DNA from: Pisaster brevispinus
Lineage: Eukaryota > Echinodermata > Asteroidea > Forcipulatida > Asteriidae
Assembly: GCA_023634235.1 (NCBI GenBank)
Contig: JAMKCF010000059.1
Span: forward strand, 492,414 to 556,413
Reading direction: 5' to 3'
Length of the DNA: 64,000 nt
Shown piece after piece: positions 23,522 to 32,741 of this stretch. Under the pieces are notes generated by a model. It saw nothing but the letters and a program-made list of their open reading frames with translations, was not told where the DNA came from and did no database searches. Position 1 is the stretch's first letter. The number at the start of each line of letters is the position of its first letter. A program made the translations under genes and the position numbers.

Positions 23522-23665
23522 CTTGCGAGTGTAGACATCTTGAATGCCGTGGTAGAAGGTTCTTGCCGACACACAGCCAAACTTGAGGTAAGGACTCGGT
23601 ACAGTGGTGCTAGGCTTCAAGGTGTTGGGTTCTGTCTTTGGCTTCTCAAACTTACACACCCAATC
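23522..23665 (-). CDS. phr6-4: (6-4) photolyase exon: FAD-domain start, diagnostic signature
   Basis: Acceptor CTGTTTAAG, donor GTAATC; 48 codons in phase 0/0, frame intact. It encodes DWVCKFEKPKTEPNTLKPST, then TVPSPYLKFGCVSARTFYHG and IQDVYTRK. KPKTEPNTL-PSTT followed by SPYLKFG is the signature that separates animal (6-4) photolyases from vertebrate cryptochromes; it contacts the FAD phosphate region. Pro replaces a usual Leu before SPYLKFG. Confidence 0.95.
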
Positions 23666-24019
23666 CTTAAACAGAACCAAAAAAATCGAAATTGTGAAGG
23701 TTGTTACACCCTAGTTAAAGATGCCAGGTCAAATATTTTACCTAAATATTAACATTTATAGATTCAAGAAGAGCTATAAGCTGATCTTTCAAGGTATTGC
23801 ACACACACAAATCTGCCAATGATATTAGTGGTACTAAATTAAAAACTCACAATATCTAACAATAATTTTAGCCATGTACAAACAATTTTGCATGCTACAT
23901 GAGAAAAAAATTGACCCCAAAAAATTTCTTTCGGCGACAATCGGGCCATGCAACTGTAAGTCATTAGTCTGGAGCATCGTGTTGAATGATTAGGAGAGCT
24001 TGTCACCAGGCACGTTCAG

Positions 24020-24180
24020 AGGTCACGGTCTAGTGGTAGGTCACCTGCTCCAGAATGGTGGGGGTCTAGGGTTCAAATCCTACATTAATAGTATGCGTGT
24101 GGATTTCCGTCAACAGGACTTTGGAAAACACAGAGTATACAGTGCTTAACACACTTCAGTGTGAGGTAAAATCATGAAGT
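24020..24180 (+). mobile_element. tRNA-headed SINE (family C)
   Basis: The head GGTCACGGTCTAGTGGTAGG carries box A, and GGGTTCAAATCC is box B. The body GACTTTGGAAAACAC...GAGTATACAGTGCTTAACAC is shared with the copy at 25,218. It sits in the photolyase intron. Confidence 0.65.
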
Positions 24181-25217
24181 TATATTCGTTATTCCCAATG
24201 CAATTATAACAACTATTAAGTCAGACAAGAGTGCTTAACAATTTTTTGCAAAGCAAAAATTAAAGCAGACAACCAGCTGCAAATGATACATCATGACATG
24301 GTCTTTTGGCGGGTAACTTTTTTCTGGTATTAAAAGCACATTGTTGTGTGCTTTGTTATTGTTGTGTGCTTAAGCAGCTACATGAATTGGAATTAGCAAT
24401 TAAAATAAGTAATAGTGATTTGGGGTCTTCTTGCTATTTGCTCAACTTTGACGATATTTCAGATGGAACTATTTAACTTTCAAACTGTTGGACTCTGATT
24501 ATGGTGGTATGCCTGATCCCATGTAAAGCATGATCAATTTACAAGTGCAGTCCTCAGTCCAACATAATTTTTATTAAATGCAGATAACTTTGGAATTTGA
24601 GGGGTTGTGGTTGGTTTTACGGTTCATCAAAACTAAGCGTCCCACAACTGGCAGATTCCAGATTTCTAAATGTGGCAAGTGAAAAATGAATGGTCTTGTT
24701 CCCTCAGCATGAGTAGGTTTTTTTTTCACCGTGGTTTTACCTGAGAGATAGACCTCCATTGTTTAACTCACTTATTGACAAATAATTATTTTCTTTTTTT
24801 ATTCATGTCATTGCATTTTTAAAGTACAGTACATTCCATCTGTGGGAGAAATTCTTTAGCCAATCTTTTAAATGCACCCAGAAACTCGAAGGGTCATTGT
24901 TTATTGGAGCGCAGAGTCAAAAATCAACCAGAAGCACCAGACTCAATTACATATTGCATTAGTAGTTCTTATATGTTTATTCATTAGCTAAGTCATAGTC
25001 CAGGAATGCAGTGCTTAGATTCCTGTGGGTCATTTTCATCGGGCGTTAAAAGCTACCTATGTATCGACCCGCATTTACTGTGTGCAATGCAAAAAGCACT
25101 GTGGCTGGCTGTTCCGCTCCATTGATCACATGGTTCATTGATCAGAATGTCCACATTGCCTGATATGAGGCTTTGTTAGTCTGTTCCACGCAAAATTGCT
25201 AAATTATCAGCAGACAA

Positions 25218-25385
25218 CACACTAGCTCGATGGTCTGGTGGTAAGACATCTGCTCTTGCATTGTAAATGTCGTGGGTTCGAATCTCACCCGAGTAATTTG
25301 CCTGTGTTGTTCTTTTTTACGAAACTCGATCAAAAAAGTACCAAAAATACATTGCTTAAAACACATAGGTAAGAGGTTAAAGGGG
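25218..25385 (+). mobile_element. tRNA-headed SINE (family C), second copy
   Basis: The head GCTCGATGGTCTGGTGGTAA, the box B GGGTTCGAATCTC and the acceptor complement CCCGAGT form a tRNA-like fold. The body ends with ACATTGCTTAAAACACATAG as in the first copy. Same orientation as the copy at 24,020. Confidence 0.65.
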
Positions 25386-25541
25386 TTATCAAAGTCTAGA
25401 TAAATAATAAGTTTTGAAATCATAATGACGACATCAGTTTTCAAATTTATCAATGTTTCTTATGTGACCAGGATGTAATTAGGGTCAATAAGAAAGGATA
25501 CCGAGGAAGAATAGCCTTGCCGTTCACAATTATTTATTGAT

Positions 25542-25618
25542 CTGGAAAATAGGAGGAGAGAGTCCGTTATATGTGGTGTTGTCTCTCGTGAACATAATTT
25601 GAAAGTCAGTGAAAATTT
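25542..25618. repeat. Direct repeat, copy 1 (~77 bp)
   Basis: TGGAAAATAGGAGGAGAGAG, TCCGTTATATGTGGTGTTGT, CTCTCGTGAACATAATTTGA and AAGTCAGTGAAAAT are repeated almost without change at 25,956. The copies are about 415 bp apart in the same orientation, which could be a solo LTR-like pair or a recent local duplication. Confidence 0.85.
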
Positions 25619-25955
25619 ATACATTCTCGGACTCATAATTAATTAATATAAAACATACAATTCTGACATTAATTATTAAAGGAAATCTTACAATGAAAAT
25701 GAATAGTTAACTGTACAATAAAAGAACTACGGGAACGCACTATTGAATGTCGGCTTGAACAATTGCGTTCCCGCCAAAATAATGACAATGGCTGCATTGT
25801 TGCTGCCACACCTTAAACTAGAAATCCTTACGAAAATACACATTAATAGCAGCACACCTTTAATAATTACTGCAACTTCTATTAACTTTAAGATATAGAA
25901 ATAAATGAAACAGATATAATATAAAAACGATGTGAATAAATGGTGTTATATTTAC

Positions 25956-26033
25956 CTGGAAAATAGGAGGAGAGAGTCCGTTATATGTGGTGTTGTCTCT
26001 CGTGAACATAATTTGAAAGTGAGTGAAAATGTG
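25956..26033. repeat. Direct repeat, copy 2 (~77 bp)
   Basis: Near-identical to 25,542-25,618; the only difference seen over the first 65 bases is C/G in AAGT(C/G)AGTG. Confidence 0.85.
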
Positions 26034-26254
26034 AACGTGAAGCTTGTGAGGGCGTAAGTGTAAACAGGTTGATTTGCATAAATAACGTTTCTAAAACGAA
26101 CTGAATTGGCGGAAGGATAAAAAGTAAGGTAAGGAATGCGTTTACAAATGAAAGAAAATAGTACATTTAAAGGAAAAATAAGAAAACTCTGTGGGGTGTC
26201 TTTATAACCGTCACATTTATTTCAAACATGCAAGTCTTTAGAGCCACCATTCAC

Positions 26255-26345
26255 TTTACGCATATCTCTTGTACAAGTTCGCTAACTCGGCCATGTCTAC
26301 ACCAAACACCTTGTTTTTGTTTCTACAAAAATTCATGTCTAGTTA
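26255..26345 (-). repeat. Reversed 5' fragment of the ~2-kb element
   Basis: The reverse complement contains ACTAGACATGAATTTTTG, AACAAAAACAAGGTGTTTGG and TGTAGACATGGCCGAGTTAGC, matching the start of the copies at 19,195 and 21,166. Confidence 0.75.
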
Positions 26346-26415
26346 TGTATTGTTACATTGATCATTTTATGAACCTTTGGGGGAAGAAGTCTGTCACACT
26401 ACAAGACACACCCAC

Positions 26416-26570
26416 CTGTCTTGCTAGCTGTTCCTTCATTGTTCTCAATCCCTCCGTTTCCCCGCCCGGAAAAAGGCGTGGCCCCGCCTCACTTGGGTCC
26501 AAGCCCAGGTCCTCCAAACTTGGCATACCGAACTCGGTATCGTGATCAGAATCGACTGGCAAAGCACAAC
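26416..26570 (-). CDS. phr6-4: (6-4) photolyase exon: inter-domain linker
   Basis: Acceptor AATCTTTAG, donor GTGGGTG; 155 bp, enters after one base and leaves in phase 0. It encodes CALPVDSDHDTEFGMPSLED, then LGLDPSEAGPRLFPGGETEG and LRTMKEQLARQ. The (F)GMPSLEDLG motif and the PGGETEGLRxM motif are shared by the whole family and join the antenna domain to the FAD domain. Frame intact. Confidence 0.95.
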
Positions 26571-26768
26571 CTAAAGATTGTTGCAAGAAATGTCTAGTTC
26601 AGAAAAGTTATAGTTGAAATCAGAAAACATTTCAGGTTTACATGTAGTGACTGTTTGAAAAGACCCGTAGTTCATTCACAGTGTCATTCAAAAATGAACA
26701 TTTGTGTTAACTTTCTCTTTTCGACTCTTTTATTTCGACTCCAATTATATAAAGTTATCATAGGAAGC

Positions 26769-26854
26769 AAGGAGTCTTCACCGCAGTGGCAGCTCAACAT
26801 TCCTTCCTCCATGATATGAGACTAGGAATGCTGCGCTGCCACTACAGAGTCCTT
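26769..26854. repeat. Imperfect foldback, arms ~33 bp
   Basis: AAGGAGTCT...AGTGGCAGC...CATTCCT faces AGGAATG...GCTGCCACT...AGAGTCCTT across a 19-base loop, with one 5-base bulge. It occupies the place where the tRNA head of the SINE at 26,855 should be. Confidence 0.75.
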
Positions 26855-26950
26855 ATATAGCACAGGTTCAAATTCCACTCTTAGTCAATTTTTCTTTGTT
26901 CAACCCAAAATTGACTTAAAATTGGCCCAGTCAGTTTCCCTTGTAGTTTT
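26855..26950 (+). mobile_element. Family B SINE, head replaced
   Basis: Box B GGTTCAAATTCC, then CTCTTAGTCAATTTTTCTTT, GTTCAACCC and CCCAGTCAGTTTCCCTTG match the family B body and tail at 18,980. Box A and the anticodon arm are missing and the foldback at 26,769 abuts instead. Confidence 0.65.
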
Positions 26951-27064
26951 ACTAGATGAGAAATGAACAAAGTAGATAAGACGGTTGAATTTTGGAGGGA
27001 TTGATGGTTTCCAGATGGCTGTCAGTAATTTCAATAGAAATTTTTGTCACTATACTCAACTTAC

Positions 27065-27183
27065 CACCAATGCACTCTTCACTAAGAGCTGGCTCAGGCT
27101 GTCTGGGCGGAGTCATCTTTGATAAGACTGTGAGAAGCCGTTGATAGGTCAAAGGTGGCTTCCCTCCGTTCGCTTTAATTACA
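27065..27183 (-). CDS. phr6-4: (6-4) photolyase exon: end of antenna-binding domain
   Basis: Acceptor ATTAATGCAG, donor GTAAGTTG; 119 bp. It completes a split Ser codon and encodes VIKANGGKPPLTYQRLLTVL, then SKMTPPRQPEPALSEECIG. The KPPLTYQR block is a family hallmark (usually KPPLTYKRF). Its phases match the exons on both sides, and the frame is intact. Confidence 0.95.
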
Positions 27184-27362
27184 CTGCATTAATAACCACA
27201 GGATAAAGAGGAGAGATTTAAGATTCTGTCGGCTCAGAGCTATAAGGTCCTCATTTGCAATTTGTTACTCTCAGTCTTGTATCGATCCACAAGTCTGAGT
27301 CCCCAGTGTCAAATCAGAGTTTCATTTGGGTCAAGTCTAAAGTTTGAGTCCAAGTCTGAGGC

Positions 27363-27735
27363 ATGCCAAGCTGAGCGGTTTAGAGCACCAGACTCAAGTT
27401 CTTGTGGCCGAGTCATCATGGTGTGGGTTCGAATCTTGGTCATGACGCTTGTGTCCTTGAGCAAGACACTTTACTATAATTGCTTCTCCTCACCCAGGGG
27501 TAAATGGTAACCAGTAAGGGCAGAGATGGTTCTTGTGATTGATTTAGCTTGGTGCGCTACACATTTTGTAGCACAGGCTGTATACTCCTAGGGGAGCTGA
27601 GACGGTTTAACAATTGAAATAAATGGCCTAGTGACCTGGGGTAATAATGTTGAAGAACAATGAGCATCAATGAATGATGGATTTGAGCGCTATGAAGCCA
27701 CTATAAAGAAACCACTATTATAAGTCATGAAGGAC
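27363..27735 (+). mobile_element. tRNA-Leu-derived SINE, plus strand
   Basis: The head reads GCCAAGCTGAGCGGTTTAGA and CCAGACTCAAGTTCTTG (Leu-CAA-like arm), then box B GGGTTCGAATC. The body has CTTGTGTCCTTGAGCAAGAC, the middle has ACCCAGGGGTAAATGG, and the tail TTGAGCGCTATGAAGCC is similar to L2/CR1-type LINE 3' ends (family knowledge). It lies in a photolyase intron, antisense to the gene. Confidence 0.8.
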
Positions 27736-27869
27736 GAGTCCAAGTCTAAAGCTACTACCTTCCTGAACGGGTCAAAGTATAAAACTATACAACTGTATGG
27801 ATACAGTAGTTTTGAAAAATAGTCACAGAGATTAAGAAGCATTTGTATCAAAATTTGAACAATGTTTTT

Positions 27870-28130
27870 GAGGATGGGCAGGGGTTTTTATTAGGCTTGA
27901 GGTGGGCCGAGTTGGGTTTGCGGTATGTTGAGCCAAGGTTCGGCAGGTTGGAAACAGGGCTGTATTGGGTTTGTGCCTGATTGAGCTGAGCTTGTGGAGG
28001 TTTGAGGTGGATTTGTTCACTTGCTCTATAGTTTGTGGCAAGTTCCTGTTTGGTTTGTGATTGGTTTGAGGAATTGTGGCAGGTTTGTGGTGAGTTTACA
28101 GACTTTGTGTGGTGGGCTTGTAAGTTTGTG
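27870..28130 (+). repeat. G/T-rich strand-asymmetric tract with degenerate GGTTTG units
   Basis: The plus strand is almost free of long C runs and repeats variants of GTTGGGTTTG, GAGGTTTG and GTGGTTTG. The minus strand (photolyase sense strand) is therefore C/A-rich just downstream of exon 28,184. Confidence 0.5.
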
Positions 28131-28183
28131 AGATTCAAAACCCTCAGTCACCACAAACGGCTACCCATCAGCCTAGTCCTCAC

Positions 28184-28378
28184 CTCTCGGGATGGTAGAG
28201 AGTGTGAGACATTTTCTGGATGACCTCCACGCCGTTTTCCTCTGCAATCGTTTTTATGAGGTCATCTCTCTTTACTGCATAGGGCTCGGTGTCACTCTCA
28301 AAGGTCAATCGAGTCACCTTCCACTGGGTGAAGAGCTTAGGGAAGACCTCACTGGGTTTTCCTCTTAGAACATACAGC
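28184..28378 (-). CDS. phr6-4: (6-4) photolyase exon: antenna-binding Rossmann domain
   Basis: Acceptor TTTGCTGTAG, donor GTGAGG; 195 bp, enters after two bases (AG+G = Arg) and leaves after two. It encodes LYVLRGKPSEVFPKLFTQWK, then VTRLTFESDTEPYAVKRDDL, IKTIAEENGVEVIQKMSHTL and YHPE. The family equivalent is LxVxRGxPxxVFPxLFxxW...LTFExDxEP...RD...HTLY, the second half of the N-terminal alpha/beta domain that can hold an antenna chromophore. YAVKRDD replaces the common FGKERD. Frame intact. Confidence 0.95.
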
Positions 28379-28467
28379 CTACAGCAAAGGAAATATAATG
28401 CAGAATTGTAAAAACAAATTGTTCAAGCTAGACATTCGACGACAAGTTATCATGTGGGACAACATGT

Positions 28468-28843
28468 GGCGTGTTTGTGGCCGAGCGGATAAGAGCACTG
28501 GACCCAAGCTCTTGTGTTTCTGATCAGCAGAGTGTGGGTTCGAGTCCCGGTCGTGACACTTGTGTCCTTAAGCAAGACACTTAACCATGATTGCTTCGTC
28601 CTTTGGATGGGACGTAAAGCCGTTGGTCCCGTGTGTTGTGTAAAGAGAAGGGGTTCGCCCCGGTGTTACTGGTTTGATTGGCTGCATATTGCGCCACAGC
28701 ACCTTGTAAACCATTACATAGTGCTATGTAAGGGAGTAGGTCTCATACTTTAAACGTAGCCCCTCATACCTTGCAGGAAAATACTGAATGTTGAAGCGCC
28801 TTGAGTGTTACTGAGTAACTGATATGAGCGCTACATAAGAAGC

Positions 28844-28876
<33 letters not shown>

Positions 28877-28877
28877 G
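28468..28877 (+). mobile_element. tRNA-Leu-derived SINE with (ATT)n tail, most complete copy
   Basis: The head GTGGCCGAGCGGATAAGAGC, box B GGGTTCGAGTCCC and body CTTGTGTCCTTAAGCAAGAC are followed by GGGACGTAAAGCCGTTGGTC and AGGGGTTCGCCC. The tail CGCCTTGAG...GAGCGCTACATAAGAAGCC ends in about nine ATT triplets (to 28,877). The tail structure implies mobilisation by an L2/CR1-like LINE. This copy defines the family for the other three. Confidence 0.85.
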
Positions 28878-29758
28878 CAACAGTAATTTAGTTTACTTTT
28901 TCTTGTGTCTTTCCACGGATTGACTTCTCGTACTTGCATGCTCCCTTCATACACTAATTTTTCATTTTCCCCATGCCAATAATTCTGCTGTTCTCCATGC
29001 CTCTTCTAGTTGCCCTCCTTTCATCGTCTTTTTTGAGCTTTGCTATTCTGTATAATTCTTAGGCTAGGCCTATGTGTATTGTTTTGTTATTTCTATTTTG
29101 GTTTTATAGTTCTTCGATCTACTTTGTATTTTTGTTTTATTGTCATGGCCGCATATCTAATAATAATAATAACAAACCAATCATTGGAAAACATCTCACC
29201 AAGCCCTTCCCATAGGAATCTGAATATACACCCCAATACCTACATCTGGTTTGTGTTCAGTTATAAAGGTATTATACAGGATTGGTAAGGACAGAAAATG
29301 ATCATTGTTTAATTTTAGCCTGATAGCTTAACGATTATGAAGTTCAAACAAGAACCATTTTTTTCTATGAAAAATTTCCCCTCTAATATGAAGTCATACT
29401 TGAGAAAACTGTATCTGAAAACCTAAACAAACACAACAGCTGATTTCGGTTGTTACAACCAAAATTAAGGACAATATATTTACTTGCTGAAAATCATGCA
29501 TGGTTTTTCACTATCTTCTCTTAACTCACACAACAGAATAAGCCAAAATTTTCACAGATTTGTTATTTTATGATATGGTTGATCAAACAAAACATTACTG
29601 TTTGCGACTATTTTGTCAGCTCTACCAATCCTGTATAATACCTTTAACACTTTCCTATTATGCTATTCATTCCTGTCCCCAACCCCACCCCACCCCTCCC
29701 CTCCTTCCCCATCTCATCAAGACAAATCTGTCTGTCTTTCAGACACAAAACTCATCAC

Positions 29759-29989
29759 CTGCTCCCAAGTTGTTTAAGCCCATCATCAAGATCTCGCAAC
29801 GACTCAAGCAGAAAGCGCCATCTGTTGATCCCTATATTGCTGGAATTGACGAAAATGGGTCCAGAATGAAGACAGCTCGGAACTCCTGGCTGCCCTTCAC
29901 GGTGGCAAGGAGGGACGGGTTGTCAATGGAAGGCGGAGGCCTTTACGAAACCAATGAAGAGACCGTTGATGCTTGATGTTTAATGTTCC
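29759..29989 (-). CDS. phr6-4: (6-4) photolyase N-terminal exon with two frameshifting indels
   Basis: Acceptor GTTGTGATTCAG, donor GTGATG; 231 bp. Three consecutive frames together give the family N-terminus: [20 protein letters not shown], then [23 protein letters not shown], then [20 protein letters not shown] with [11 protein letters not shown]. Two extra bases near 29,923-29,932 disrupt the His-Asp of RLHDNP, and one missing base near 29,852-29,857 disrupts the Trp of LDPWF. Correcting the net +1 gives 230 bp (76 codons plus two bases), which matches the next exon's phase. No Met is present in frame, so the start codon is further upstream. The long plus-strand ORF here is only the antisense shadow. 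Confidence 0.9.
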
Positions 29990-30784
29990 CTGAATCACAA
30001 CAAAAATTTGACTTATTACTTTTCACAGAAAATGAGTTATATAAAAGCAAGTGAAAAGATTCAACTGTACCTAAGTTGCATGAACTTTAACCAAGTCTGT
30101 ATAGTAGGCCTATGAAGTTATGACGATTGTAACACTCTGGTCTCGACTAAATTAAATGAGCGTACTGACTCAATAATTGTGTCTGGCCATAGAAAGGAGT
30201 ATGCAATCTTACCGTCCAACTTTGGTTTGGGGGGTTTTCATCATTGTGTCATCCATGTAAAAGGTCCAAAGGGATTTAACTAAACCATGGACAATAAAAA
30301 TAAAAAGGCAGCACTTAATTTACAATTATTACATCAGTCTTTAGGCTAGGGGCCTACTAGTCTGGCCCGGTAACTTGGGGCGCAGTACTCATTTTTCTGT
30401 TTGTTTATTTATCAAAATCTGCGGTCGTACTGCCACCAATGCAGACGTCCATATTACACACAAAAACGGAGTACAGCGCCCCAGCTGGTTCTATGGTTCT
30501 ATGTTGTATCTCACGACAGTAGTCACTGTATTGGTAGTTGTTTCGCCAACCTCTGACCTCCATGGTACCAATTACTATATAAATATATGATAATATACTT
30601 ACTGTTTAGTGTTAAGTTATATAGCCGGCTAAAAAAAGGCAGATTATCTATCAATCATGGTGCTACAATTCAACTTTACAAAACACTTGTTGTGCAGAAA
30701 AATAAGTATTTGTACAATAATTAAACAGTTGGAAAAGGAAAACCTTGGGATTTTATTCTCAAAACAATCATTTTCTTCACTCAC

Positions 30785-30960
30785 CTGTCAGTTTCTTACG
30801 TCCACGTGAGCGTATGCAAGTTTTGTTTTGCGTCTAACTACTTTTGAACTCTAGAGGGCGCTACATTAAAGTTGTCAAAATCTTTTTGTGTTTCTGTGTG
30901 TTGTTTTTTCTTGTTTAATTTCATATATCATTAGTCGCTTAACTAATGAAAAATAAATTA
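30785..30960 (-). promoter_or_regulatory. Possible photolyase first exon / promoter with E-box
   Basis: On the minus strand AAACTGACAG|GTGAGTG is a strong donor 0.8 kb upstream of the N-terminal photolyase exon. The palindromic E-box CACGTG lies at 30,803-30,808 next to TTACGTCC (a partial D-box/CRE-like core). Light-induced photolyase genes in other animals use E-box and D-box elements (established), so this is a reasonable but unproven start region. No ATG precedes the donor in a usable frame, so the exon would be 5' UTR. Confidence 0.25.
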
Positions 30961-31172
30961 AAGCTTACAAATTTGAAAAGACAATAAGTATTTCTTTGTA
31001 CTTTTGTAGTTTAAGCTATAATTTTTCAAAACTTTCCAACGAGTAAAACAACTTACAAATGCAAAATGCACTGGTACCAAGTTTATTTATCATCACAGCA
31101 TGAGTCTGAGACCTGAACGACATGTAGGCTGTCAAAACACAATAATTAGGGAAACCAGCCTATCCTTTAAGC

Positions 31173-31197
31173 GCGCCATGAGTGTTTCTCATGGCGC
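31173..31197. repeat. Perfect 10-bp hairpin
   Basis: GCGCCATGAG-TGTTT-CTCATGGCGC: ten perfect base pairs with a five-base loop in otherwise AT-rich DNA. Confidence 0.8.
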
Positions 31198-32741
31198 AAT
31201 TTTGAAAAGACAAGACTTACTGATAAAAAATGAACCTTTTTCTGTAAATTTGATGAAGAATTTGGGTTTGTCATCGATGGATATAGGAGTTGGATAAACT
31301 GGAATGGATGACTAAAAATAGGTAACACATAATTTTAGTTGCACTGTTTTTACTTCCACCATTCCCGCCCCCCAAAAATCATCCCGCGACCATGTGTGGG
31401 AAAAATCATTCACTTCTATTAGTATTAGTTCTAGAACCAAGGACGTGTCTTGCCGATGTCATAAGGGATTTTGCCCCAGGTGGTTAAACTATGGCAGTTT
31501 TTGGAGACTGCTTTATCTTTAATATAGCCTGCCATTTAATGGAAAAGTGTCCGTTCACTAATCATGCTAATTGTTACCAAAAGCAACATCTCAATTGAGT
31601 TGTCAACTATTTATTGCATTTCATTATGATAATGAATGAAAAGTGACAGTCGGGTATAAACATTTTAGCCACTTAAATAAAGGTGAATGTTATCAACAGA
31701 TCACATTCTTGCAGATGTTTTGATAAATAATTAATTCCTAAACTAGGCCTATTTGCGACATTGAGGAAATAAAACATTTAAAAAAAGATTAATTACCCAA
31801 ATATAAACATTGTCGGTGTCATGATGTTTGCTGATGCGCATGATCATGACCACGACTACATGTAGTTCTGTACACCGTGTACACTACATCCCCCTGTACA
31901 TGCATAAGTCTTGCGACGGTAAGGTCACCATTTAGCTTTTGCAGTGGGCACCTCTGAACCATCAGCTATGGGAGATTAACATATTATGTGCAATTTGGTG
32001 GGGTTTACATTTTTTAAATAAGCCTTTTTTATTCAAACCATATTCAATGGGGGAAATTTATGAATCACAATACAAGTTCTTACAAAACAAAAATCTTACA
32101 TTACACTAAAATAATCGCTTTTTCATCCAGGGTATCCTAAATTGTTGCATTTTTGTAAAATATAGCTTGCACGTTATGTACTTTTCGTATGCAAGCTAAA
32201 AATTTGTAGGAACTGTGCTCTACAGACCATGCTGTCAACGCCTTTTTTTTACTACTATCACGTAACTGCTGGTATATCAATAGAGGATGTTTATCCTTTT
32301 TTTGTATGCTTATTGCAATGTTCTGAAAAGCCCTCTAGCATTCAATGTTTTTTGTATCACGCAATTAGTAACGAGACAACAACTACGAGCCTGTAAATCG
32401 GAAACAATGTGACTGCTTGTGTGTCCGATGGATTGTGCGTTGTGTACATCGTGATTGCAATGTGGTTTGCGTTCCGCAGCACTTTCAAATGATTTTTTTT
32501 TACCTTGAAACTGGCACAGTGGATCAAGAGAGTCTGTTGCAATACCCTCCACATTACAATCCATACTTTTCATTTCAGCCTGACTTTTACCATGGGTTTA
32601 CAACCTTTAGAATGTACAGCAAGGCATCTTGGGAAACAAAAAATAGTCTAGACTAGCGAGTGCCAAAGTCAAGACAAATTGAAGCATGACTAGTCAGGTA
32701 GTGAATTTCACTAGTCACCCTAGTACCCTCAACTGTACCAA
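31198..32741. other. AT-rich DNA without a recognised gene
   Basis: A minus-strand stretch at 32,500-32,575 begins with ATG and ends at a GTAAAA donor (KSMDCNVEGIATDSLDPLC), but it has no supporting partner exon and its phase does not fit the photolyase. Confidence 0.3.

Larger units (their letters stand above)
14395..29989 (-). pseudogene. phr6-4: (6-4) photolyase locus, intron-rich, frame-broken copy
   Basis: Nine minus-strand exons (29,759; 28,184; 27,065; 26,416; 23,522; 18,600; 17,542; 16,173; 14,395) spell a photolyase/cryptochrome protein in correct order. The enzyme uses FAD and blue light to repair (6-4) pyrimidine dimers in nuclear DNA. Assignment to (6-4) photolyase rather than circadian cryptochrome rests on signatures such as [44 protein letters not shown] and [12 protein letters not shown]. 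The FAD-site Asn (LNAG), the two active-site His (HHLARH) and the three electron-transfer Trp (VPWD, ISWE, GNW) are present. Three indels break the frame, and the exon after GDYI, about 55-60 residues of the FAD domain, was not found. Either this is a recent pseudogene or the assembly carries errors. The start codon exon was also not found. Confidence 0.85.

Noticed and set aside
24574..24759. Minus-strand ORF between photolyase exons as an additional exon
   Set aside because: The flanking exons 26,416 and 23,522 already join directly in phase 0 with family-continuous sequence, leaving no room for it.
18827..25290. tRNA genes at 18,830, 19,045, 24,025 and 25,220
   Set aside because: Box A and box B are good but anticodon arms do not fold into canonical loops, and each is followed by a shared SINE body.
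14395..28378. Assignment to circadian cryptochrome (CRY1/CRY2)
   Set aside because: KPKTEPNTL, SPYLKFG, NAGNW and [13 protein letters not shown] follow (6-4) photolyase, not the vertebrate clock forms.
29560..29976. 138-residue plus-strand ORF with an apparent acceptor and stop, at first read as a terminal exon
   Set aside because: The reverse strand encodes the photolyase N-terminus with matching splice phases; the plus-strand ORF is its antisense shadow.
32310..32573. Minus-strand frame beginning MKSMDCNVEG with a GTAAAA donor as photolyase start exon
   Set aside because: It would leave in phase 1, while the 29,759 exon needs phase 0, and the sequence has no family resemblance.
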